Counted from the stretch's first letter, positions 1-8,496 are shown. The stretch is 39,896 nucleotides of DNA from Candidatus Nomurabacteria bacterium RIFCSPLOWO2_01_FULL_42_20 (GCA_001785965.1 MFVF01000034.1:1-39896), one strand, 5' to 3'. Made by a program: numbers and translations. The notes: generated by a model not told the origin, from the sequence alone.

Positions 1-641
1 TCCAAAAAATCTTTTGAAAATCCATCTTTCTCGCCCAAAAGAATTCCGGAGAGGAAGGCGGACTGCGAGGAGTTGAACAATTTGCCGAACATTTCTTCCA
101 TTGCGTTTTTCAATCCATAAAGATTCCGCCAGAAAAAGTTTCCAACATTATGGAGCACTAGAGCTTCAGGATAAAACATTGTGCCCGCGATACGCTCTTT
201 GGCCAGGTAATTGCCATAAGAATCACGGGGCGGCAATTCAACTTTACCGGTCATGGCCACGAGGTCGCCGTAATGAAACTCCGGATATGGCGGAAGAGTT
301 GCTATAATTCTGATTCCTTGATCGGATTTTAATTTTACGCTTTGCTTAAATTCTCCCCGGCGCGGAGGGCTGACGATCATTCCCAGAAAAGAATCTGCTC
401 CGGCTAGCATATCGACCTTAGAGCGGTATCTAAAATCATCAAGACTGTAATAAATATTGCCAATCAAAAAGAAAATGGCGGCCATCAAAATTAAATATTT
501 TGGCAATTTGCGAAAAAATCCGAAAAATAAGAAAAAGACAACTAAAAGAACCAGGGAGGCAATCAGCGGAGAGCCGCCCAAACCTCCGAGAATCGCCCCT
601 AAAACAAAGGGAAGCGCCGTTAAAAATAAGCGGTTATGCAT
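1..641 (-). CDS. comEC: ComEC/Rec2-type competence protein, N-terminal part (runs off the left window edge)
   Basis: Manual translation from ATG at 641(-): MHNRLFLTALPFVLGAILGGLGGSPLIASL...SFLGMIVSPPRRGEFKQSVKLKSDQGIRIIATLPPYPEFHYGDLVAMTGKVELPPRDSYGNYLAKERIAGTMFYPEALVLHNVGNFFW...NSSQSAFLSGILLGEKDGFSKDFL; TM segments, OB-like domain and the LSGILLGEK motif are typical of ComEC. Absent from the ORF track because it is truncated by the window. Confidence 0.85.
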   Translation of the reverse strand, partial: MHNRLFLTALPFVLGAILGGLGGSPLIASLVLLVVFFLFFGFFRKLPKYLILMAAIFFLIGNIYYSLDDFRYRSKVDMLAGADSFLGMIVSPPRRGEFKQSVKLKSDQGIRIIATLPPYPEFHYGDLVAMTGKVELPPRDSYGNYLAKERIAGTMFYPEALVLHNVGNFFWRNLYGLKNAMEEMFGKLFNSSQSAFLSGILLGEKDGFSKDFL

Positions 642-670
642 TAAAAAAATTTTATGCTACAATTTTTGCA

Positions 671-841
671 ATGTCAAATTACAGCTTCAAAGAATTAATT
701 GAGAATATAAAAAAGCAAAAAAGCAATATTTTAATTTCACTCGTCATTATCGCTCTCGCCTTCCTCTCTTTCGGCTTGGGCCACCTTTCAGCCCAAAAAG
801 GCGACCGCACCCCCATTATTATCGAAAAAAATTCTAAATAA
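671..841 (+). CDS. Small single-TM protein divergent from comEC (56 aa)
   Basis: ATG at 671: MSNYSFKELIENIKKQKSNILISLVIIALAFLSFGLGHLSAQKGDRTPIIIEKNSK; the longer ORF start at 500 lies antisense to comEC. Confidence 0.6.
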   Translation: MSNYSFKELIENIKKQKSNILISLVIIALAFLSFGLGHLSAQKGDRTPIIIEKNSK

Positions 842-897
842 GCAAGAATTGTTCTTGCAAAAATAGCGGAAAGGTAATATATTATTATAATGAAACA

Positions 898-957
898 CCC
901 CAGCACCAGAAATCAATAACGAACGCTCTATTGATTTCGGTGCGGGGCAGGAAGTGG
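898..957. repeat. Imperfect inverted repeat ending in ggggc-aggaagtggttaa (GTGG-type dispersed element)
   Basis: ccccagcaccagaaatcaata ... tattgatttcggtgcgggg, followed by caggaagtggttaatttt; the same tail recurs near 10038, 10140, 10262 and 31367. Confidence 0.6.
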
Positions 958-1008
958 TTAATTTTATTAGTTGTAAGTTATTGATTATAAGTTGTAAAGT
1001 TAAAATAT

Positions 1009-1269
1009 ATGCCTACTATGAAACACTACATTTGCACGGGCGGCTGCGGCGGGGTCTCGGAAAGCCCCGGAGTCTGCCAAGCCAACGTTTGCGTTAAAAA
1101 AGGACATTCACTTATAGAGTGCGATTGCGCCGACGGCAAGCACGGCGGCAAGATTTCCGCTTGCGTACATTGCGGCAAGCTCTGCGGTCTCTCCGGCGGC
1201 TGCGATTTATCCCGAGTAGAATCGAGGGAAGTCGAACCACGTCCCGGTACTACAAATTCTAATTCGTAA
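1009..1269 (+). CDS. Cysteine-rich small protein (putative metal binding)
   Basis: MKHYICTGGCGGVSESPGVCQANVCVKKGHSLIECDCADGKHGGKISACVHCGKLCG; many Cys/His; C-terminal tail low complexity. Confidence 0.6.
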   Translation: MPTMKHYICTGGCGGVSESPGVCQANVCVKKGHSLIECDCADGKHGGKISACVHCGKLCGLSGGCDLSRVESREVEPRPGTTNSNS

Positions 1270-1377
1270 TTCGCATGAGCGCATTCGTCCTTCGATCCCG
1301 CTCAGGACCCTGAGGAATTCGAAGGGTAGCGCGCATCATGATTTTTGAACTCAATGTTCAAAAATCATGACCTTAAC
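1270..1377. repeat. TTCGCATGAGCGCATTCG hairpin element, copy 1 (with a nested second repeat)
   Basis: TTCGCATGAGCGCATTCG (1270-1287), nested tccttcgatcccgctcaggaccctgaggaattcgaaggg (1288-1326), TAGCGCGCAT, stem catgatttttgaac / gttcaaaaatcatg with loop tcaat, then ACCTTAAC. Confidence 0.8.
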
Positions 1378-1379
1378 TA

Positions 1380-2171
1380 ATGATTTCAACTATCGGACTT
1401 ATAATTCTCGGTCTGGTCACTGGAGTTATCACCGGTGTTACTGGCGCCTCCGGCGTGCTTGTGATCGTGCCGATTTTAGCAACCATCACGGACATGCCGC
1501 TTCATGCCGTGCTCGGCACGAGCCTCCTCGTTGACATACTCGCTTCGATTTTCGTCTCCTATACTTACGCGCGCAATAAGCACGTTGACATCAAGAAAGC
1601 TGTCTGGCTTTTGGTCGGCGCCCTGATTGGCGCTCAAGCGGGATCTTTTTTCGCGGTCGGCTTTTCAAAACTTTTTATAATTATCGCCATTGCCGCCGGC
1701 ATGCTTTTTTTTGGAATAAGCATGTGGCGAAGCGGGGTAACCCAAAGAACGCCGCGTTTTATCACGCTGGCGGAACACCACGCGGCGTATCTTCGGACGC
1801 CTGCCGTGATGGTTATTTTAGGCATCTTGATTGGCCTTGCGACCGGCATCTTCGGCGCCGGCGGCGGGCTCGCCATCTTTATAATTCTTTTTTCATTTCT
1901 GCGTCTGCCGATTAAAACCGCCGTGGGCACATCCACTTTTGTCATGCTCTTGACCGCTCTCTCCGGAGTTGCCGGCTACGTGCAATATAATAATCTCAAT
2001 CTTGAAACCGGCCTCATTATCGGCGCGGCCGCGGCGCTTGGCGGGACTTTTTCCGCGAGTATTGCCAATCGCATCAGGGACGACATCCTCGCCCGCCTCA
2101 TCGGCGCGTTCTTTGTCCTCTTGGCCCTTGCCATGCTCGCGCTCAAAGTAGCCATGCCACTCTTTATGTGA
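1380..2171 (+). CDS. TSUP (TauE/SafE) family membrane permease
   Basis: 263 aa, multi-TM, duplicated G-x-x-T/A-G motifs: GLVTGVITGVTGASGVLVIVPIL ... GLATGIFGAGGGLAIFIIL ... KTAVGTSTFVM. Confidence 0.85.
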   Translation: MISTIGLIILGLVTGVITGVTGASGVLVIVPILATITDMPLHAVLGTSLLVDILASIFVSYTYARNKHVDIKKAVWLLVGALIGAQAGSFFAVGFSKLFIIIAIAAGMLFFGISMWRSGVTQRTPRFITLAEHHAAYLRTPAVMVILGILIGLATGIFGAGGGLAIFIILFSFLRLPIKTAVGTSTFVMLLTALSGVAGYVQYNNLNLETGLIIGAAAALGGTFSASIANRIRDDILARLIGAFFVLLALAMLALKVAMPLFM

Positions 2172-2183
2172 TATGATAAAGAT

Positions 2184-3137
2184 ATGTCAAATGAGGGGGA
2201 AAAAACACCTAGAACGCCGACTGCCGGTCCCGGGAGTATTGTTAAGTATGAAAAGGAAAGCAAGGAAAGCAAGGATTTAGATCTGAGTAATTTTTTGTTT
2301 CATTATCATGAGCTCGAGAAGATCGTAAAGAGTGTGGGCGGCGATTCAAAATGGCTGATGGAAGAAAAATATGATTCAGCAACTAAAAAAATTACAACAG
2401 AGCATAAAGATATCTTAGACGCCTTGGGGCTTGAGCTCAATACTGTCGCGCCTTCTAAAGAGGCGATGAGAGAAAGCGATAAACAAAAATTAAATTACCC
2501 CGAAATAAGAATAGACATAAACGACAGAAATAAATTTCTTCATTACCTAAAAGAATTACATCCCAGCTTTCTTTCGCCTCCGCAAGAAGATTTTTTAATC
2601 ACCGCCATTACGTCGCTTTATAAGCAAGCCAGAGATGAATATGATCCTCGAAATCCAGATGGTCGTTTTCTTGAATTTTTTAGAAGTTTAGGAGACATAA
2701 TTGAACGTTACAAACATTTTTATCTTCCGAAAGATCCTAGCACGAGCACGGGAGATAATACAGAAATTGAAAGTAAAATCATCCCGGAATTGGAAGACTA
2801 TCTCCATGCGTATAAAAGTGGTTCTTTAAAAGAACTGCTTTTAGCAGAAAGAGCGGGACTGCCCCTAGAGTTCGAGCTTCTTAATAAGCGTGACAGGGTT
2901 AATTCCTTTTTAGGAATGATTTATGACAAGGAAAAGAAACAGCTCGATTATGAATTTTTAGACGAGTGGGTTATGCTTTTGAAAGAAATGGGAAAAAATA
3001 AGAATGCGGAAAGTTTATATTCCGGATTACTTTTCAATATTCTGGGTTTGCTTGATGTCTTAATCAGCGACGCCCCCTCTGAAGAAGTTCTAAGGGAAAT
3101 TGATGATTACAAGAAAAGATTCAAGAATATTGCGTAA
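2184..3137 (+). CDS. Hypothetical protein (317 aa, helical, charged)
   Basis: Long uninterrupted ORF just downstream of the TSUP gene. Confidence 0.65.
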   Translation: MSNEGEKTPRTPTAGPGSIVKYEKESKESKDLDLSNFLFHYHELEKIVKSVGGDSKWLMEEKYDSATKKITTEHKDILDALGLELNTVAPSKEAMRESDKQKLNYPEIRIDINDRNKFLHYLKELHPSFLSPPQEDFLITAITSLYKQARDEYDPRNPDGRFLEFFRSLGDIIERYKHFYLPKDPSTSTGDNTEIESKIIPELEDYLHAYKSGSLKELLLAERAGLPLEFELLNKRDRVNSFLGMIYDKEKKQLDYEFLDEWVMLLKEMGKNKNAESLYSGLLFNILGLLDVLISDAPSEEVLREIDDYKKRFKNIA

Positions 3138-3243
3138 TCTTGCCTGATTGCATGGATTTGTGATAGTCTTAAATTCGCTCGCCCTACGTCGCGAATAAAT
3201 CTAAGTACTAACGAGCTATATCGCTCCTTTAAATTTAAATATT

Positions 3244-3774
3244 ATGAAAAAAACATTTCTGATGTCCTTGTTTTTGGTCTTTGTGAGCGCTCAAACTCAA
3301 ACTTTTTTGAGCCCTGTTAACACAGATGAGCCGCTCATCCTTGATGCTTGCGACGGCAGTGAAACTATCGGCGATGCCAAGGATGTTTTCAAAGCCGGAA
3401 TTGATCCCAGCTTCAAAAGTTGGAATGCAAATGATTCAGGACCGGCAACAAAAGAAGAAGAGGTAAAAGCTCTTAACTTAGTTAAAAGCGGAACTTTTGT
3501 CCAAATGTTTGGTTATTTGAATCCGGATATTAGTAAATCTCGACTTACCCACGGGCAAGTCATTAATTATTGCAAAAAGTATGAAAAATATCTGGTAAAA
3601 AACGGTTGGACATTCTTTTTGTACAAGTCAGGCAAAAATTTCTTTGTTGCCAGAGTGGGTCTGCGCTCCGATGGACTGCTCGATGCATCTGTCTACAGGC
3701 TTGAAAATAATAAGGTTTGGGAAACCGAGCTTGGCTACCGCTTGGTTGTCCCGAAATTACCGCCCGGAAACTAA
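3244..3774 (+). CDS. Hypothetical secreted protein
   Basis: N-terminal signal-like MKKTFLMSLFLVFVSAQTQT; 176 aa ORF. Confidence 0.65.
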   Translation: MKKTFLMSLFLVFVSAQTQTFLSPVNTDEPLILDACDGSETIGDAKDVFKAGIDPSFKSWNANDSGPATKEEEVKALNLVKSGTFVQMFGYLNPDISKSRLTHGQVINYCKKYEKYLVKNGWTFFLYKSGKNFFVARVGLRSDGLLDASVYRLENNKVWETELGYRLVVPKLPPGN

Positions 3775-3874
3775 TATTGTTCATTTGAAACGGAATCCTC
3801 ACCCTTTGGTTCTTTATGAATCGAAGGGATTTTTTGTTATGCGCCGAAGTAAGGAGCCTCTTTACTTTAGTACA

Positions 3875-3945
3875 TTCGCATGAGCGCATTCGTAGCGCGC
3901 ATTGCCATTTCTGAAACTCGATGTTTCAGAAATGGCAACCTTAAC
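3875..3945. repeat. TTCGCATGAGCGCATTCG hairpin element, copy 2
   Basis: TTCGCATGAGCGCATTCG-TAGCGCGCAT, stem ttgccatttctgaaac / gtttcagaaatggcaa with loop tcgat, then CCTTAAC; same flanks and loop as 1270-1377 but a different stem. Confidence 0.8.
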
Positions 3946-3946
3946 A

Positions 3947-3975
3947 AAAAAATCCCCCCGACATGATCGGAGGGC
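3947..3975 (-). terminator. Rho-independent terminator for the 4003-4359 minus-strand gene
   Basis: On the minus strand: ccctccga tcatg tcgggggg followed by atttttttg. Confidence 0.65.
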
Positions 3976-4002
3976 TTATGTTGTGCTCTGCGTATTATTT
4001 TA

Positions 4003-4359
4003 TTACAGCAGATCGAGACGGGAACTATATGCCGTTATCGCCATGTCAGGCGTAACTCTCCCTAAGTTTTTTCCAAATCCCCGGACACAGCCGATGATCG
4101 TCCCGCTTTCTAATTTTTCTAAAGTGAGCTTAAGTTCATCATAGCCCTCTTTAGTCGTCTTTTTAGCAGAAGCGGTAATCAATCGCTGCCCATCTTTTTG
4201 GTACTTAATGTTTTTACTTTTGAGCATTTTTTCTAAGACACCCAAAGTAATCACTTTTGAATTTTTCTTTCCCATACCGTAAGTTATTAAATTGTTTTTG
4301 TATACTTTGTATACAATATTTTCTGATTCCAGATTATCAAAAAATCTTTGACTTGTCAA
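4003..4359 (-). CDS. Hypothetical protein (118 aa)
   Basis: Complete ORF MTSQRFFDNLESENIVYKVYKNNL..., followed by a terminator hairpin. Confidence 0.6.
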   Translation of the reverse strand: MTSQRFFDNLESENIVYKVYKNNLITYGMGKKNSKVITLGVLEKMLKSKNIKYQKDGQRLITASAKKTTKEGYDELKLTLEKLESGTIIGCVRGFGKNLGRVTPDMAITAYSSRLDLL

Positions 4360-4414
4360 TGGTTTTGTGATAAGTTTATTATAAATTTATTATTGAACAT
4401 TTAAAATTTGAATT

Positions 4415-4774
4415 ATGGAAACAAAATCAAAAGAAATACCTCAAGAAGATCTTAACGATTACATTAAAGGCAATCTTGGTTATGGAATCGAAGGATTATT
4501 AGGAGAGAAAAAAGCACAAACTTTAAAAAATGAATTAAGTGCAGTAATATATGTCGTACCTGAATTTCACTATAAGGTTGAAGTACCAGTTGTACTTGAT
4601 GCTGGGACAGAAATTGTTATGGGAATCCCGGGTGAAAATATTGAAAATGATTTTCAATTTATTTTAAGAAGTAACTGCATCGAGTTTCAATTAAAAAATC
4701 TAACTTTTAAAGGAGTGCCTGGGAGCAGTCATTTTCGTGCTCGCTTGAGGGATGTTGTCGCTGCTTTGAAATAA
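4415..4774 (+). CDS. Hypothetical protein (119 aa)
   Basis: Complete ORF METKSKEIPQEDLNDYIKGNLGYG..., followed by a terminator. Confidence 0.65.
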   Translation: METKSKEIPQEDLNDYIKGNLGYGIEGLLGEKKAQTLKNELSAVIYVVPEFHYKVEVPVVLDAGTEIVMGIPGENIENDFQFILRSNCIEFQLKNLTFKGVPGSSHFRARLRDVVAALK

Positions 4775-4792
4775 AAATAAAACGAATAAAAG

Positions 4793-4819
4793 TCCTCACA
4801 GAAATGTGAGGCTTTTTTA
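4793..4819 (+). terminator. Rho-independent terminator
   Basis: cctcaca gaaa tgtgagg cttttttat. Confidence 0.8.
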
Positions 4820-4912
4820 TTTTCCTCTGCTACCTCGCCCCTCCTTTATCAAAGACTTCGGAGGAGCAAAGCAAGGCTTCGCAGTACAAGAAAAATCTGC
4901 TATATTGTTCCA

Positions 4913-5902
4913 ATGTCATTAAGTATCGGAATCGTGGGTCTTCCAAATGTAGGCAAGTCCACGCTCTTTAACGCGCTTACCAAAAAGTGTGTGCCGGCGG
5001 AGAATTATCCTTTTTGCACGATTGAGCCTTCAGTGGGCGTTGTGCCGGTGCCTGACCCTAGACTTGCTAAACTCTCCGAGTTTAGCAAGTCGGGCAAGAC
5101 GATTCCGGCCGCCGTTTACTTTGTGGATATCGCGGGACTCGTGGCTGGCGCGGCAGAAGGACAGGGCTTGGGCAACAAATTTCTTTCGCACATCCGGGAA
5201 GTTGACGCCATCGCGCATATAGTGAGAGTTTTTCAGGACCCTTCTATAATTCATGTGGCCAATAAAGTAGAACCCTTGGAGGATATCGGTGTCATCAATC
5301 TTGAACTTGTCTTGTCAGACATGGAGGTTGTAACCAAGAGATTGGCTAGTTTACAAAAAGAAACTAAACGAGGCGACAAAGAATCAGTAGCTGAAGAAAT
5401 AATTTTAAAAAAAATAGAAAAAGTTTTGGAAGGCGGCAAAATGGCAACGGAAACGAATTTGAATGAAGAAGAGAAATTTAAAATAAAATCCCTAAACTTG
5501 CTCACTTTGAAACCGATGCTGTATGTTTTAAATGTTTCCGAGGCCAGTGAAAATATTGAATTCAAAGCGCCAGGTATGATCGTGAAAATTGACCCTGTTT
5601 TTGAGCGTGGATTTGATGACCTGATTAAAAAAAGCTACGAACTGCTTGGTTTGGAAACTTTTTTCACGACCGGCGTTGATGAAACACGCGCCTGGACAAT
5701 AAAAAAAGGATCAACCGCGCCGGAAGCCGGCGCGGCCATCCACACCGACTTCCGCGACAAATTCATCCGCGCCGAAGTCATAAACTGGCAAGATCTGCTT
5801 GATAGTGGAAGTTATGCCACCGCCCGCGCCAAAGGCCTTGTCCGTACAGAGGGGAAAGACTATATTGTTAAGGATGGAGACGTGATTGAGTTTAAGATAT
5901 GA
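4913..5902 (+). CDS. ychF: Redox-regulated/ribosome-binding ATPase YchF
   Basis: [51 protein letters not shown]...[32 protein letters not shown]-terminal TGS domain ending [14 protein letters not shown]. Confidence 0.97.
   Translation: MSLSIGIVGLPNVGKSTLFNALTKKCVPAENYPFCTIEPSVGVVPVPDPRLAKLSEFSKSGKTIPAAVYFVDIAGLVAGAAEGQGLGNKFLSHIREVDAIAHIVRVFQDPSIIHVANKVEPLEDIGVINLELVLSDMEVVTKRLASLQKETKRGDKESVAEEIILKKIEKVLEGGKMATETNLNEEEKFKIKSLNLLTLKPMLYVLNVSEASENIEFKAPGMIVKIDPVFERGFDDLIKKSYELLGLETFFTTGVDETRAWTIKKGSTAPEAGAAIHTDFRDKFIRAEVINWQDLLDSGSYATARAKGLVRTEGKDYIVKDGDVIEFKI
5061..5091. repeat. Perfect 14-bp inverted repeat inside ychF
   Basis: gacttgctaaactc tcc gagtttagcaagtc. Confidence 0.9.
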
Positions 5903-5965
5903 TGGAGATGCCTGCCCCGTAGCGAGCTTTGCTCTGCTACTGGGGTGATTGAATTTAAGATTTAG
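5903..5965. repeat. Palindromic intergenic element plus second copy of the ychF 3' end
   Basis: ccccgtagcgag ctttg ctctgctactgggg hairpin, then GTGATTGAATTTAAGATTTAG (5945-5965) resembling the ychF end GTGATTGAGTTTAAGATATGA (5882-5902). Confidence 0.75.
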
Positions 5966-5983
5966 CTCTATAATATATTTAAT

Positions 5984-6457
5984 ATGAAAAATTATATAAG
6001 GAATAGTTTTGAAAAAGCTCCTGTAGAAACAAAAACTTTGACACCACAAGAACTAGAAAAAATCATTCTAGAGGAGGACGGATATACGGTTAAAGATAAA
6101 CGCTTTCTTTCTAAAGAAGAAGGTGGGGTCTTTCATTATTTCAGGCCGGAAGACCTTAGAACTGAAAATTACTTTCCAATTGTTAAAGAAGGAGATCTAA
6201 TAACAGGAATTGCTGCACTCCAAAAAAGTCCATTCGCAGAAAAATTGTTTTGGATGAAGTCTATTTCCATAGATCCAAAATATCAAGGTAATCACTATGC
6301 AACTAAACTTGCTGAGGAAATCATTAGGTTTACTAAAGACCAAGGTTATCAATTAGAAGTCTCTGGATATTCTAATAGGGAAGCAAAGGATAAATTAGAA
6401 AGATTGTTCAATAAATTTGCAGAGAAATATGGAGTCACTTTGGTTTCTGAAAAATAA
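5984..6457 (+). CDS. GNAT-like N-acetyltransferase
   Basis: C-terminal half KSISIDPKYQGNHYATKLAEEIIRFTKDQGYQLEVSGYSNREA resembles the GNAT acetyl-CoA binding region. Confidence 0.6.
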   Translation: MKNYIRNSFEKAPVETKTLTPQELEKIILEEDGYTVKDKRFLSKEEGGVFHYFRPEDLRTENYFPIVKEGDLITGIAALQKSPFAEKLFWMKSISIDPKYQGNHYATKLAEEIIRFTKDQGYQLEVSGYSNREAKDKLERLFNKFAEKYGVTLVSEK

Positions 6458-6576
6458 CTTGCTATACAAAAGTCTTTGTTTATAATGAAAAAAAGAATTT
6501 TGAGCCCAATACCTCCTCCTAATCATACTTACACTATTCGTATTAAGAAAGAAGATTTTAAATGATTTCGTTAGTT

Positions 6577-6606
6577 TATTCCATAATTCTGCAGAATTAT
6601 GGAATA
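6577..6606. promoter_or_regulatory. 30-bp perfect palindrome (candidate operator) upstream of a winged-helix gene
   Basis: TATTCCATAATTCTGCAGAATTATGGAATA; just upstream of a TAAAAT -10-like box (6612-6617) and ATG 6624. Confidence 0.75.
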
Positions 6607-6623
6607 CATGATAAAATTTTAAT

Positions 6624-6908
6624 ATGAGCAAAAATAACAATTTAAATTATAGAAGAATAGAAAGAACCGTTAAGGGCTTTTCTAATCATCGGCGGATTCA
6701 AATTATGGATCTTCTTTTCAAAAAACCGGAATTATCAGTTGCAGAAATTTCTGACTTGCTGAAAATCAATTTCAAAACTGCCTCGCAGCACATTACTCGG
6801 CTGGCTTTTGCTGGTCTAATCATGAAGCGATCCGATGGAACAAGTATCCGGCATAAATTGACGCCACTAGGGGAGAGTGTTCTTAAATTCTGCAGAACAT
6901 TAGAATAG
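6624..6908 (+). CDS. Winged helix-turn-helix (ArsR-like) regulator, paralogue A
   Basis: NHRRIQIMDLLFKKPELSVAEISDLLKINFKTASQHITRLAFAGLIMKRSDGTSIRHKLTPLGESVLKFCRTLE; similar to the 8808-9077 product. Confidence 0.8.
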   Translation: MSKNNNLNYRRIERTVKGFSNHRRIQIMDLLFKKPELSVAEISDLLKINFKTASQHITRLAFAGLIMKRSDGTSIRHKLTPLGESVLKFCRTLE

Positions 6909-6938
6909 TGATTCACCGTTTAATTTAAGATATAAATT

Positions 6939-7526
6939 ATGAAAGAGCTTTACGCATATGTTTCGATAATCAATAATTCTTTTAAGAAGGAGATTTTGTC
7001 TATTCAAGAAAAGATTAAGCAAATAACAGGCGAACTTGATTACTTTTTACAATGGCCTCCCCATTTTACTGTTTCTTATGGAAATTCTCTTAACGAGGAT
7101 GAACTTGCCGAAATTATAAAGACTTTCGAAAAAGTTGCCATAGAAACAAAACCTTTTCAAATTGATTTTGATAAAGATCCCGTGTTCTCAACAAAAATCT
7201 TAAATGGCACAAAGTTTTTTTCAATGAAATTAAAAATCATAAATAATCGAGATATTGGACGGCTTTCTGATCAACTTATTTCGATTGCAGATAGTTACGA
7301 ATGTCCTTTTAAAAATCTTTTTAAAAGAGATAAATTTCATTTGACTTTAGTTACGACATCACAAATCACTGACAAAGAATTTTTAATTTTAATGGAGGAA
7401 TCTAAAAAATGGCTTATCCCCAAGGGTGTTTTTGTTGATTCTTTTTCTATAATTAAGGGTGGCCCGGTTGTGAATGGATACCCAACGATGGATTCAGAAA
7501 TAAAAAAATTTTATTTACATGATTAA
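6939..7526 (+). CDS. 2H phosphoesterase / 2'-5' RNA ligase-like protein
   Basis: Two H-x-T/S-like motifs: PPHFTVSYG and KFHLTLVTT, spaced as in the 2H superfamily. Confidence 0.65.
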   Translation: MKELYAYVSIINNSFKKEILSIQEKIKQITGELDYFLQWPPHFTVSYGNSLNEDELAEIIKTFEKVAIETKPFQIDFDKDPVFSTKILNGTKFFSMKLKIINNRDIGRLSDQLISIADSYECPFKNLFKRDKFHLTLVTTSQITDKEFLILMEESKKWLIPKGVFVDSFSIIKGGPVVNGYPTMDSEIKKFYLHD

Positions 7527-7554
7527 TGTGATAGAATTTAAGATATAAAAAATT

Positions 7555-8421
7555 ATGGAATTATTTTCATCACTTTCTTGGTTTCCGTTTGCCTTAGCCA
7601 TTCCAATTTTGTTTGGTATTGCGATGGTCTTTTTTAAGTTGCCGTCACTTAGAGGCCACAGTAGTTATACGGCCATGTTTTGGGCCAATTTGTTTATGGC
7701 GATATTGGCAGTGGCTTTTTTCTTTAATTATGCTGCGGGTATTAATACAAAATTAATTCTTTTAGCTTTGGCTTGGGGTATAACTTTTTCTTCAATCTCA
7801 CTTTTGCAGATGTATGCTTTAAAATATGTTGATACTAATGCGCTTTTTCCTATTACTACAACTTTAAGTTTGATAGGTACAATCATTGTTGCCTTTATAT
7901 TTTTTAGCGCAAAGTTAACCCTCTTTCAATATTTAGGATTAATACTGGCTATTATTATTGTTTTCTTCTTTTTGTATAAAGGGAAAAAATTGCAATACTC
8001 AAAATGGATGATTTATATCGGTTCTCTCATTGTCGGCATTTCTATTTTAAATAAAATTTTTCAAAAAGTAGCAGCTGATTCCTTTGATATTAGAACTTTT
8101 ATGATTTATCAGTTTATTTTTGCCGCCATTTTTTCTTTGTTTGTTTTTTTCTTTAGCCACTGGAAAGATTATAAGAAGCACATTTTTTCTGAGGGCGTAT
8201 TCACCGGTCTTTTAATTGGTGTGCCTGCTTTCTTAGGAACTTATGTCATGTTTATAGCTCTTATCAGAGGTCCTTTTGCATTAATAACTTCAATGCACTC
8301 TCTTTATATTATTGTCACTGCCGTAATGGCCAGTATTTTATTCAAGGAACAGCTGACAAAGAGAAAAATTTTTCTCATGTTTTTAGCAATTCTGGCGATA
8401 TTCCTGATTCGTTTGGGATAG
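7555..8421 (+). CDS. EamA/DMT-superfamily transporter-like membrane protein
   Basis: 288 aa, about 10 TM segments, repeated DMT-like pattern (YALKYVDTNALFPITTTLSLIGTIIVAFIFFSAKLTLFQYLGLILAIIIVFF ... MASILFKEQLTKRKIFLMFLAILAIFLI). Confidence 0.75.
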   Translation: MELFSSLSWFPFALAIPILFGIAMVFFKLPSLRGHSSYTAMFWANLFMAILAVAFFFNYAAGINTKLILLALAWGITFSSISLLQMYALKYVDTNALFPITTTLSLIGTIIVAFIFFSAKLTLFQYLGLILAIIIVFFFLYKGKKLQYSKWMIYIGSLIVGISILNKIFQKVAADSFDIRTFMIYQFIFAAIFSLFVFFFSHWKDYKKHIFSEGVFTGLLIGVPAFLGTYVMFIALIRGPFALITSMHSLYIIVTAVMASILFKEQLTKRKIFLMFLAILAIFLIRLG

Positions 8422-8455
8422 CTAATTTTTTAATATTTAAAATAGTGACGATACC

Positions 8456-8491
8456 TTCATGCTTTCATGCACTAAAGCATGAAAGCATGAA
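8456..8491. repeat. 15-bp perfect inverted repeat upstream of the MGMT-family gene
   Basis: ttcatgctttcatgc actaaa gcatgaaagcatgaa. Confidence 0.85.
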
Positions 8492-8496
8492 TAAAA

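Noticed and set aside
101-702. Plus-strand ORFs 101-307, 457-702 and the long form 500-841
   Set aside because: They lie antisense to the recognisable comEC fragment on the minus strand; only the 671-841 portion is plausible.
1634-1945. Antisense ORFs inside TSUP, murJ, lepA, leuS, valS and others in the track
   Set aside because: They overlap strongly recognisable genes on the opposite strand or in another frame and show no family features.
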